Positions 1 through 8,091 of a stretch of DNA of 53,747 bases are shown piece after piece. A program made the position numbers and the translations under genes. Below the pieces are notes generated by a model that worked only from the letters and a program-made list of their open reading frames with translations, ran no database searches and was not told the origin of the DNA. This DNA is from Burkholderiaceae bacterium (GTDB taxonomy: Bacteria; Pseudomonadota; Gammaproteobacteria; Burkholderiales; Burkholderiaceae_D), in the NCBI GenBank assembly GCA_019751755.1, contig JAIENA010000313.1, positions 1 to 53,747 of the forward strand, read 5' to 3'. Every line of letters begins with the position of its first letter. Positions within the stretch are counted from its first letter, which is position 1.

Positions 1-201
1 CAGCAGGTTATAGACCAGGTTCAGGTCCTCGCGCGCATAGGGCGCGATCGGGGCGGGCGTCGATACGTCGGGCGTCGCCACGTCGGGCGTCGATCCGGCG
101 GCGGCGCCTGCCGGTGCGTTCTGGGCGGGCGAGGGCGTGCCGCTGTCGGCGGCGGCCGGCGTAGACTTGAAGCCCAGCAGGGTGAGCAGTTTCTTGAACA
201 T
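1..201 (-). CDS. Hypothetical protein, N-terminal part only
   Basis: The start codon is at 201 and the frame stays open for 67 codons to the left edge, so the C-terminus lies outside the window. The visible protein begins with a short basic/hydrophobic segment (MFKKLLTLLGF). A low-complexity Ala/Pro/Thr/Ser linker follows, with a repeated TPDV motif, and then a more ordered segment (YAREDLNLVYNLL) at the edge. I do not recognise the family. It is divergent from the PadR gene, with about 130 bp between them. No clear Shine-Dalgarno sequence is seen, so the start is moderately sure. Confidence 0.5.
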   Translation of the reverse strand, partial: MFKKLLTLLGFKSTPAAADSGTPSPAQNAPAGAAAGSTPDVATPDVSTPAPIAPYAREDLNLVYNLL

Positions 202-267
202 CGGTTATCAAAGCATGCGTGGAATCATCACCATGATACGGCATGCCGCGAAAAGTGAAAAAAAACC

Positions 268-318
268 TTGAAACAGGACGGAAATGGATTAAGATATATC
301 TTACTTCGATATATCTTA
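268..318 (+). promoter_or_regulatory. Promoter and PadR-type operator of the yqjI-like gene
   Basis: A possible -35 box (TTGAAA, 268-273) and -10 box (TAAGAT, 290-295) lie 16 bp apart. A perfect 12-bp palindrome AAGATATATCTT (291-302) overlaps the -10, and a second GATATATCTTA copy lies at 308-318. Paired ATATATC-type palindromes over the promoter are what is expected of an autorepressing PadR/YqjI-like protein. Assigning the site to the adjacent gene is inference. Confidence 0.6.
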
Positions 319-330
319 TGGAGCTTAACC

Positions 331-867
331 ATGTTTCACCTGTTCAAAGGTCACCGTCATTCCCACCCTCATATGCACGGTCACGGCCAGTTTGGCCATC
401 ACCGCGGCGGCGGCGGGCGCGGGCCGAAAATGTTTGATTCCGGCGCGATGCGCTACGTTGTCCTGCACCTGATTGCGGAAAAGCCGCGCCATGGCTATGA
501 AATTATCAAGGCGCTGGAAACCCGCACCGGCGGCAGTTATACCCCCAGCCCGGGCGCGATCTACCCGCTGATGGCCATGCTGTACGACATGGGGCATGTG
601 TCGATTTCCCATGAAGGCGCGAAAAAACTGCACACGATTACCCCGGAAGGGCAAGCCTTCCTGGCCGAAAACCGGCAAATGGTCGATGCCGTGCTGGCGC
701 GGCTGTCGGAACCGGCCGAGAGCGGTGGTGATTTGCGCACGTTGATGCATGCGCTGAAGGAAGCCGTGATCAGCCGCGCACGCGATGGCGCCGCCACCGA
801 AACACGGCTCGAGGCGATCCGCGCTATCCTGCGCAAAGCCGCCACCGATATCCATGCACTTGATTAA
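331..867 (+). CDS. PadR-family metal-responsive repressor, YqjI-like
   Basis: The start at 331 is preferred over upstream in-frame starts because GGAG precedes it. The N-terminus is rich in His and Gly (HRHSHPHMHGHGQFGHH, then a Gly/Arg run), followed by a PadR winged helix with RHGYEIIKALE and SYTPSPGAIYPLMAML. A C-terminal helical region ends in AATDIHALD. A His-rich extension in front of the PadR domain and the ITQLD-like end are hallmarks of E. coli YqjI, a nickel-responsive repressor of a ferric reductase gene. Here the next gene is instead an MFS transporter 9 bp downstream, so the likely role is autorepression and metal- or stress-controlled export. The metal specificity is inferred. 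Confidence 0.8.
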   Translation: MFHLFKGHRHSHPHMHGHGQFGHHRGGGGRGPKMFDSGAMRYVVLHLIAEKPRHGYEIIKALETRTGGSYTPSPGAIYPLMAMLYDMGHVSISHEGAKKLHTITPEGQAFLAENRQMVDAVLARLSEPAESGGDLRTLMHALKEAVISRARDGAATETRLEAIRAILRKAATDIHALD

Positions 868-876
868 AGGAGGTCT

Positions 877-2139
877 ATGACTACCACTGAAACCACCACT
901 GAATTTCCCCCGACACTGAGCCCGGCGCGCGAGCGCATCATCCTGTGGCTGCTGGCACTGATCCAGTTCACCGTCATCATGGACTTCATGGTCATGATGC
1001 CGCTGGCGCCGCAAATGATGGCGGCGTTTCAAATCGGCCCGGCCAAGGTGTCGGGCGCCGTCTCCATTTATTCCTGGTGCGCCGGTGCCTCCGGCCTGCT
1101 GGCCATGGCGTATATCGACCGCTTTGACCGCAAGCGCTTGCTGCTGGTGATGTTTGCCCTGTTTTCGCTGTCCAACCTGGCCTGCGCCGTGGCACCGAAT
1201 TTCCACGTGCTGGTGCTGTCGCGCGCCTTTGCCGGCTTGACGGGCGGGGTGCTGGGCGCGATCGGCATGGCCATCATCAGCGACCTGGTGCCGCCGAACC
1301 GGCGTGGCGCCGCGACGGGCATCGTGATGACGTCGTTCAGCCTGGCCGCCGTGGCCGGGGTGCCGGCCGGAGTCATGCTGTCGGCACATTTTGGCTGGGC
1401 TTCCGCGTTTTATTTGCTGGTGCTGTTTTCGGTGCCGATCTGGTTTGTCGCGGCCAGCGTGCTGCCGTCGCTGACCGGCCATATGAAAGCCGCGCCGACG
1501 CCGCTGGCGCAAGTGCTGCCGGAGTTGGTGGGCATGTTCCGGGTGCCGGCGCATTTAAAGGCGTTTGGCTTGTCGGGCGTAAACATGGTGTCGGGCATGT
1601 TGATTATCCCGTTTATTTCACCGGTATTGGTGGCGAACTATGGCATCAAGCCGGCTGAAATCACCTGGGTCTACCTGGCCGGTGGCCTGGCGACGCTGGT
1701 GTCGGCGCGCCTGATCGGGGCCTGGTCGGACCGTGCCGGCAAACACCATGTCTATCGCTGCCTGGCCGGCTTCGCCGTGGTGCCGATGCTGATGCTGACG
1801 CACTTGCCGCACTGGCCGCTGTGGGGACTGGTGATGCTGTTCCCGCTGTTCATGGTGGTGGTGTCGGGGCGCGGGATTCCGCTGCAGGCCTTGCTGACCA
1901 CCGTGCCGCATCCGTCGCGCCGTGGCGCTTTCCTCAGCGCCAATGCGGCGCTGATGCAGATCGGCACCGGCTGCGGCGCCATGATCGGTGGATTGATGCT
2001 GTCGACCGACGCGGCGGGCCAGATCGAAGGCTACGGCACGATCGGATGGGTGGCGGCGGCGTTGTCGGTGGTGACGTTGTTGTGGGTCGGTAAAGTGCAG
2101 GGCGCGCCGGCCGCACAGCCGATCAAGGGCGCCGCCTGA
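877..2139 (+). CDS. MFS transporter, DHA1-like
   Basis: A strong Shine-Dalgarno (AAAGGAGG) precedes the ATG at 877. The 420-residue protein has about 12 hydrophobic segments and an MFS loop 2-3 signature around DRFDRKR (about residues 84-90). Its size and N-terminal pattern (IQFTVIMDFMVMMPLAPQM) resemble drug/metabolite exporters of the DHA1 group. It is almost certainly co-transcribed with the YqjI-like gene, which suggests it exports a metal complex, siderophore or toxic compound under that repressor. The substrate cannot be told from sequence. Confidence 0.85.
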   Translation: MTTTETTTEFPPTLSPARERIILWLLALIQFTVIMDFMVMMPLAPQMMAAFQIGPAKVSGAVSIYSWCAGASGLLAMAYIDRFDRKRLLLVMFALFSLSNLACAVAPNFHVLVLSRAFAGLTGGVLGAIGMAIISDLVPPNRRGAATGIVMTSFSLAAVAGVPAGVMLSAHFGWASAFYLLVLFSVPIWFVAASVLPSLTGHMKAAPTPLAQVLPELVGMFRVPAHLKAFGLSGVNMVSGMLIIPFISPVLVANYGIKPAEITWVYLAGGLATLVSARLIGAWSDRAGKHHVYRCLAGFAVVPMLMLTHLPHWPLWGLVMLFPLFMVVVSGRGIPLQALLTTVPHPSRRGAFLSANAALMQIGTGCGAMIGGLMLSTDAAGQIEGYGTIGWVAAALSVVTLLWVGKVQGAPAAQPIKGAA

Positions 2140-2155
2140 ATTTGATAGGGTGCCG

Positions 2156-2710
2156 TCAGATGCCGGGGCCGCTGCGTTGCAGCGGCTTTTTTGCTTCGCG
2201 CCACTGCGCCAGGCTCAATACCGTGCCTTCGACATCGTCATCGACCAGGATGGTGCCATCGGACTGGCCGACCAGGAAGCTTTCCCAGCGCTGTGCCGCG
2301 TCGTCGCTATTCTCAATAAAGCTCAACTGGTAATAGCGCTTGCCGTCAAGTTCGCGCAGCTGGTCGTCGTATTCCATGATGGCGCCATGCGCCTTGCCGC
2401 CGGACGCGGTTTCAATCTGCTTGGACCACGCCTGCAATTCCGGCAAGGCCATCAATGTGGCCACTGCCTGGTCACGGTTCAGTGAAGCTTTGTGGGCTGG
2501 CGTGGCGTGGGCTGCGACCTGGGCCGCGACCGAGGCCTGCATCGCGTCGGCCAGCATGGCCGCCATCGGCGCCGCCGTCACGGGCGGAGCTTCCGGCGCT
2601 TGCGCGTGCTTGTTCCAGTACAGGTAATACCCGAGCAGGCCGGCCGCCAGAAAACCGGCCAGCGTGCCGGCGATGGCGGCGGGTCTCGTTGAATGCTTGG
2701 GTGTCGCCAT
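2156..2710 (-). CDS. Membrane-anchored hypothetical protein
   Basis: The 184-residue protein has a short basic N-terminus and then one transmembrane segment at about residues 12-32 (AIAGTLAGFLAAGLLGYYLYW). An Ala/Pro-rich linker follows. From about residue 80 there is a compact soluble domain with patterns such as LPELQAWSKQIE, GGKAHGAIMEYD and YYQLSFIENSDDAAQRWESFLV, which probably lies in the periplasm. I do not recognise the family. It converges on the MFS gene, whose terminator overlaps its 3' end. Codon use looks native. Confidence 0.7.
   Translation of the reverse strand: MATPKHSTRPAAIAGTLAGFLAAGLLGYYLYWNKHAQAPEAPPVTAAPMAAMLADAMQASVAAQVAAHATPAHKASLNRDQAVATLMALPELQAWSKQIETASGGKAHGAIMEYDDQLRELDGKRYYQLSFIENSDDAAQRWESFLVGQSDGTILVDDDVEGTVLSLAQWREAKKPLQRSGPGI
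2168..2192 (+). terminator. Rho-independent terminator of the MFS operon
   Basis: GCCGCTGC (2168-2175), a GTT loop and GCAGCGGC (2179-2186) are followed by six T (2187-2192). The hairpin lies inside the last codons of the convergent gene on the minus strand. Confidence 0.85.
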
Positions 2711-2827
2711 GGGAAAGCCTGTGATGTCTAGCAGCGGCCATACTAAACCATGGGGTGGCGGCGCGGCAACCGGTACTTGCAGCGGTTAGCATTCCAGGCC
2801 GACCGGGCGCGCATCAGGCGCCGGTTT

Positions 2828-2869
2828 TGCACGCAACCGCTCCCGATAACGGGAACGGTGATGCGTGCA
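2828..2869. repeat. Long imperfect hairpin downstream of the PEP-CTERM gene
   Basis: TGCACGCA (2828-2835) pairs with TGCGTGCA (2862-2869). Inside, CCGCTCCCG (2837-2845) pairs with CGGGAACGG (2850-2858) around an ATAA loop, with one mismatch. It lies just past the stop codon at 2875 of the leftward gene. No T-tract follows on either strand, so it may be an mRNA-protecting 3' hairpin, a weak terminator or a REP-like element. Confidence 0.5.
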
Positions 2870-2874
2870 TGCGG

Positions 2875-3483
2875 TCAGCGAGAGAATTTGCGGCGGGCGA
2901 AGCCCAGCATGCCAAGGCCCAGCAGCATGGTCGCCATGCTGGCCGGCTCCGGCACCGCCGTCAGCGAGACGTGGTCGAGCGAACCGCCGTAGCTGTCGCT
3001 GAGGCCGACGGCGGCAAACTTCAGCGTGCTGCTGTTCGCGGCTGCCATCAGGTCGAGTTCATAGACTTGCCATTGATTACCCTTGCCGCCCTGGCCGGTA
3101 AACACGCCCTGGGAGATGTCGTTCCAGAATACTTCGATCCCATTCGAGAGGGCGGACACACCTTCGCGCGGCGCATAGGCAAATTGCAGCGAGTAGTGAG
3201 CTGATGCCGTGGTCGCCAGGGTCTGGCTGATCCAGCTGTTGCCGGTGGTGTCCAGTTCGACAAAATTCTTGCCGTCGAAGGCGGAACCTGCAATATTGTT
3301 GCGCACTTCCACACCTTTCACGTCGGTCTTCCAGCCATTGATGCTGGAAGAAACGGTCCAGGTCCCATTCTGTAACGAGCTCGACTCAAAACCGCCGTTT
3401 GAAATCATGTCAATCGGGGTGGCGTAGGCAGACCCAGCCAATAACAACGCGGTCAGAGCGGCGAAAGGACGGGCAAGATGCAT
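2875..3483 (-). CDS. PEP-CTERM sorting domain exported protein
   Basis: The 202-residue protein has an N-terminal signal peptide (FAALTALLLAGSAYA, cleavage near residue 21). A beta-rich body begins with the DUF642/galactose-binding-like pattern NGGFES and contains FVELDTTGNSWISQTL. It ends with a textbook PEP-CTERM signal: VPEPAS, a hydrophobic stretch (MATMLLGLGMLGFA) and a basic tail RRKFSR. PEP-CTERM proteins are processed by an exosortase and are tied to extracellular polysaccharide and biofilm in Gram-negative bacteria. No exosortase gene is in the window, so it must be elsewhere. The ligand of the body domain is unknown. Confidence 0.9.
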   Translation of the reverse strand: MHLARPFAALTALLLAGSAYATPIDMISNGGFESSSLQNGTWTVSSSINGWKTDVKGVEVRNNIAGSAFDGKNFVELDTTGNSWISQTLATTASAHYSLQFAYAPREGVSALSNGIEVFWNDISQGVFTGQGGKGNQWQVYELDLMAAANSSTLKFAAVGLSDSYGGSLDHVSLTAVPEPASMATMLLGLGMLGFARRKFSR

Positions 3484-3610
3484 GAGGTTTTCCTGTTTAA
3501 TATTGCAAATTAGAAATTATTGTTTCCCATTTGAATCTAATTATACAGAAGACTCCGCAAAAAAGCACAAGCGGACAGCCCCAAGGCGCTGCGATCACCA
3601 ACGTCCGGCC

Positions 3611-3647
3611 AATAAAAAAAGCCTGCAAGGCGAACCTTGCAGGCTTT
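3611..3647 (-). terminator. Rho-independent terminator of groESL
   Basis: Read on the minus strand, a 13-bp perfect stem (3635-3647 with 3618-3630) around a four-base loop ends in a run of T (complement of the A tract 3614-3620). It lies 27 bp past the groEL stop codon. Confidence 0.92.
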
Positions 3648-3673
3648 GTCAGCGCAAGCGCGTGACGGGATGA

Positions 3674-5338
<1,665 letters not shown>

Positions 5339-5378
5339 TCAGTTCAGTATGTGGGGGTTGTAGCAAGTAATCGAAAAA

Positions 5379-5669
5379 TTACTTGTTGACAACAGCCATG
5401 ATGTCTTCTTCGCGCATAACCAGCAGCTCATCGCCGTCAACCTTGACAGCCTGGCCCGAGTATTTGCCGAACAGAACGCGGTCGCCCACTTTCACTTCCA
5501 GTGGACGCACTTTGCCGTCGTCCAGCACTTTGCCGTTGCCTACAGCCAGAACTTCGCCCTGGTCTGGTTTTTCAGCAGCAGCGTCAGGAATGATCAGACC
5601 GGATGCGGTCTTGGTTTCCTGGTCGAGACGCTTAACGATGACGCGATCGTGCAATGGACGCAGATTCAT
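5379..5669 (-). CDS. groES: 10 kDa co-chaperonin GroES
   Basis: The start at 5669 ([16 protein letters not shown]) is chosen over an upstream in-frame ATG because AGGAG lies just before it and because it matches the universal GroES N-terminus. The protein has 96 residues, the normal size, with the mobile loop around [14 protein letters not shown] and a roof-loop region ([26 protein letters not shown]). It caps the GroEL cavity. It is first in the groES-groEL operon and has a sigma-70-like promoter and CIRCE upstream. Confidence 0.98.
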   Translation of the reverse strand: MNLRPLHDRVIVKRLDQETKTASGLIIPDAAAEKPDQGEVLAVGNGKVLDDGKVRPLEVKVGDRVLFGKYSGQAVKVDGDELLVMREEDIMAVVNK

Positions 5670-5756
5670 ACAAAACTCCTTTAGATAGGGCAATGGATTT
5701 AGTGCTTTTGGAACCGTGGCCGGCGCACGCGCCTGGCCCTGTTCCCAAAATTCTTG

Positions 5757-5783
5757 TTAGCACTCTCGGCTAACGAGTGCCAA
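5757..5783 (-). promoter_or_regulatory. CIRCE element (HrcA operator)
   Basis: The inverted repeat TTAGCACTC-N9-GAGTGCCAA matches the CIRCE consensus in all but one position of the right arm. HrcA binds CIRCE and represses groESL until heat shock. The element lies immediately downstream of the -10 box of the promoter at 5783-5811. Confidence 0.93.
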
Positions 5784-5811
5784 TTATAGGGACGGTGTTT
5801 CGGTATTTCAA
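5783..5811 (-). promoter_or_regulatory. groESL promoter
   Basis: On the minus strand, TTGAAA (5811-5806) and TATAAT (5788-5783) are separated by 17 bp, a near-consensus vegetative promoter. Transcription would start inside or next to the CIRCE element, consistent with HrcA repression. Confidence 0.85.
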
Positions 5812-5835
5812 GGCGCGATCACAAAAGTATTTTAT

Positions 5836-7287
5836 TTATGCGGTCGGCAAGGTCAGCCGGAAGCACACTTTTCCGGGGCCGGGATCGGCCAATGCCAGTG
5901 CGCCACCGTGGGCGCGGGCGATGTCGCGCGCCAGAGACAAACCCAGTCCGACGCCGGAAACACGGCGGCTATGGGCCTGGTCGGCGCGGTAAAAGCGGTC
6001 GAACAAGCGGTCCCAGTGCTCGGCGGCAATACCGTCCGAGGCATTGGAAATATCAATTTGCCAATTATCTCCGTCGATGCGGGCGGTCAGCGCGATCCAG
6101 CCGCCGGCCGTGCCATATTTGATGGCATTGCTGACCAGGTTGTGCAGCACCTGACCCAGTAATTCCGCATCGCCATTGACCATCAGTTGCGCCGGGACAT
6201 CGAGCCGCACCGCGCGGCTGTCGTCCATCAGGCTGATATCGTCGGCCAGTTCCTCCAACTGCGGGCCGAGGTTGACGCGCGCCATCGGGATCTGCAACTG
6301 GCCCGCATCGGCGCGCGCCAGCAACAGCAGTTTGCGGATAATCGAATCGAGGCGGCGCACCTCATCGAGCATATTGGCCATACCTTGTTCCAGCGCCGGG
6401 TCGCTGGCGGCGCGGGCAAAGCTGCGTTCGAGCTCGCCTTGCAAGATCGTCAGCGGGGTTTTCAATTCATGCGCCGCGTCGCCGGAGAAGCGCATTGCTT
6501 GCTGGTAGCTGCGCTGCAGCCGGTCCAGCATGGCGTTGAAGACGGCAATCAGTTCGGCGAATTCGGGGTCTTCCTGTTGCGTCGAGACGCGTTGGTCCAG
6601 GTCCATCGCATTGATGCGCACCATCACGCCGGTCAGCCGCTGCAGCGGGCGCATGGTACTGCCGGCCAGGGTCCACGACAGCACGCCGATCAGCAGCACC
6701 AGGGCCGTCATCGCGCCGGCGAATCGGCCGAATGTGGCGCGTAACTGCTCGTCAAACTGGATATTGGTCAGGTTGCGGTTGGCACCGATCCATATCGTCA
6801 GCGGCCCGTTGGCGATCACGCCGACCCGCCAGCTGCCGTCATGGCTGTCCAGTGTTTGCGGGTCTTGCGCCGGCGTCGGCAGCCGCGCCGGTGTCAGTTC
6901 CGCCGGCCAGTCGCCGCTGCGATACAGTTCGCCGGCGTGGGCATGGCATATCCGCAGGATGGCGAAGCCTGAGGTCGATTCCGGCAGCGCGAAGCCGCTG
7001 AAGCTGGCATTGATGTGCGCGTCGATGGCCGACCAGGGCGGTGGCCGTTCCAGCTGGAATAGCGGACTGGCCAACTGGGCTGTCAGCATGCGGTCGACAA
7101 TCCCGGCCCGGCGCTGCACGATGATATAGGTGCTGCACGCATACAGCACACTCATGGCGATCAGTGCAATGGAGGTCGAGGCCAGCGCGATGCGCAGGCG
7201 GAACGAGCGCAAGCGCGTCACACGCGCCAGCATGCGCGCCAGCAGCCGGTCGCCGGGCGTGTCGCCGGTGCTGGCGCCCCCGCTCAT
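5836..7287 (-). CDS. Sensor histidine kinase of an OmpR-type two-component system
   Basis: The 483-residue protein has TM1 at about residues 32-57, a periplasmic sensing region of about 130 residues and TM2 at about 190-209. A HAMP linker follows, then the phosphoacceptor H-box (FSGDAAHELKTPLT, His about 273), the N-box (LHNLVSNAIKYG) and the G-box (GVGLGLSLARDIARAHGG). It is an EnvZ/QseC/CusS-like inner-membrane kinase. Its ATG overlaps the end of the response-regulator gene by 4 bp (ATGA type), so the two are translationally coupled. The signal is unknown; the periplasmic region has no motif I can name. Confidence 0.93.
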   Translation of the reverse strand: MSGGASTGDTPGDRLLARMLARVTRLRSFRLRIALASTSIALIAMSVLYACSTYIIVQRRAGIVDRMLTAQLASPLFQLERPPPWSAIDAHINASFSGFALPESTSGFAILRICHAHAGELYRSGDWPAELTPARLPTPAQDPQTLDSHDGSWRVGVIANGPLTIWIGANRNLTNIQFDEQLRATFGRFAGAMTALVLLIGVLSWTLAGSTMRPLQRLTGVMVRINAMDLDQRVSTQQEDPEFAELIAVFNAMLDRLQRSYQQAMRFSGDAAHELKTPLTILQGELERSFARAASDPALEQGMANMLDEVRRLDSIIRKLLLLARADAGQLQIPMARVNLGPQLEELADDISLMDDSRAVRLDVPAQLMVNGDAELLGQVLHNLVSNAIKYGTAGGWIALTARIDGDNWQIDISNASDGIAAEHWDRLFDRFYRADQAHSRRVSGVGLGLSLARDIARAHGGALALADPGPGKVCFRLTLPTA

Positions 7288-7964
7288 GGCGCTCCGTCAG
7301 GCTTGCGCAGCCGGTAGCCGACGCCGCGCACCGCTTCAATCGCCACGTGGTCCGGTAATTCCAGCTTTTTGCGCAGCCGCTGTATACACACGTCGACCAT
7401 ATTGGTCTGCGGTTCGAAATCGTAGCCCCAGACGTGTTCGAGGATTTGCGTGCGGGTGTACACGCGCCCCGGTGAACGCATCAGGTATTCCATTAAATTG
7501 AATTCGCGGCTGGTCAGTTCGACCGAACGACCATCGACTTCTGCCACGCGGCTCAGGCGGTCCAGCCGCACCGGGCCGACCGCCAGCATGTTTTGCCGTT
7601 CGCCGCTGACCCGGCGCAGCAAGGCGTGGATGCGGGCCAGCAACTCTTCCACATAAAACGGCTTGGCCAGGTAATCGTCGGCGCCCAGGTTCAAGCCCTG
7701 CAGCCGGTCATCGAGCTCGTTACGGGCGGTCAGCAGGATCACCGGCGTGTCGCGCCCTTCGCGGCGCATGGCTTTCAGGATCGATAAACCATCGCGGCCG
7801 GGCAGCATGATATCGAGCAGCACCACGTCGTAATCGCGGCTCAGCGCATAGTCATGACCCAGGTTGCCATCGTCGCAATGGTCGACCAGGAAGCCGTGTT
7901 CGCGCAATCCGGCGCAGACAAAGCTGGCGATGCGCTGTTCATCTTCAATCAGTAAGGCTTTCAT
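7284..7964 (-). CDS. OmpR/PhoB-family response regulator
   Basis: The start at 7964 (MKALLIEDEQRIASF) fits the family; an in-frame ATG at 8006 would add 14 residues unlike a receiver domain. The receiver has acidic residues in EDE, the phospho-acceptor Asp about 51 in DVVLLDIMLPG, the conserved Lys in YLAKPF, and an OmpR winged helix (VELTSREFNLMEYLM, QTNMVDVCIQRLRKKLE, VRGVGYRL). It resembles QseB/CusR-type regulators. It is divergent from the giant RTX-like gene, and direct TGTAAT repeats lie between them, so that gene is its most likely target besides itself. Confidence 0.92.
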   Translation of the reverse strand: MKALLIEDEQRIASFVCAGLREHGFLVDHCDDGNLGHDYALSRDYDVVLLDIMLPGRDGLSILKAMRREGRDTPVILLTARNELDDRLQGLNLGADDYLAKPFYVEELLARIHALLRRVSGERQNMLAVGPVRLDRLSRVAEVDGRSVELTSREFNLMEYLMRSPGRVYTRTQILEHVWGYDFEPQTNMVDVCIQRLRKKLELPDHVAIEAVRGVGYRLRKPDGAP

Positions 7965-8009
7965 TACGTTATTGTCGGGACCTTGTCCAGTCCCGTCAAA
8001 TGACAAAGC

Positions 8010-8035
8010 TGTAATCTTTTTGTAATGCTTGTTAT
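8010..8035 (+). promoter_or_regulatory. Candidate response-regulator binding site
   Basis: Two exact TGTAAT copies (8010-8015 and 8021-8026) are spaced 11 bp apart, about one helical turn, with a weaker TGTTAT at 8030-8035. Direct repeats of this spacing are typical sites for dimers of OmpR-family regulators. The site lies in the AT-rich divergent region between the regulator (7964) and the repeat-protein gene (8092). Function is inferred. Confidence 0.55.
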
Positions 8036-8091
8036 TGCTTTTGATTGTTTTAATACAACTTTGTTAAAACTATTCGGGAAGGAAGACAACC

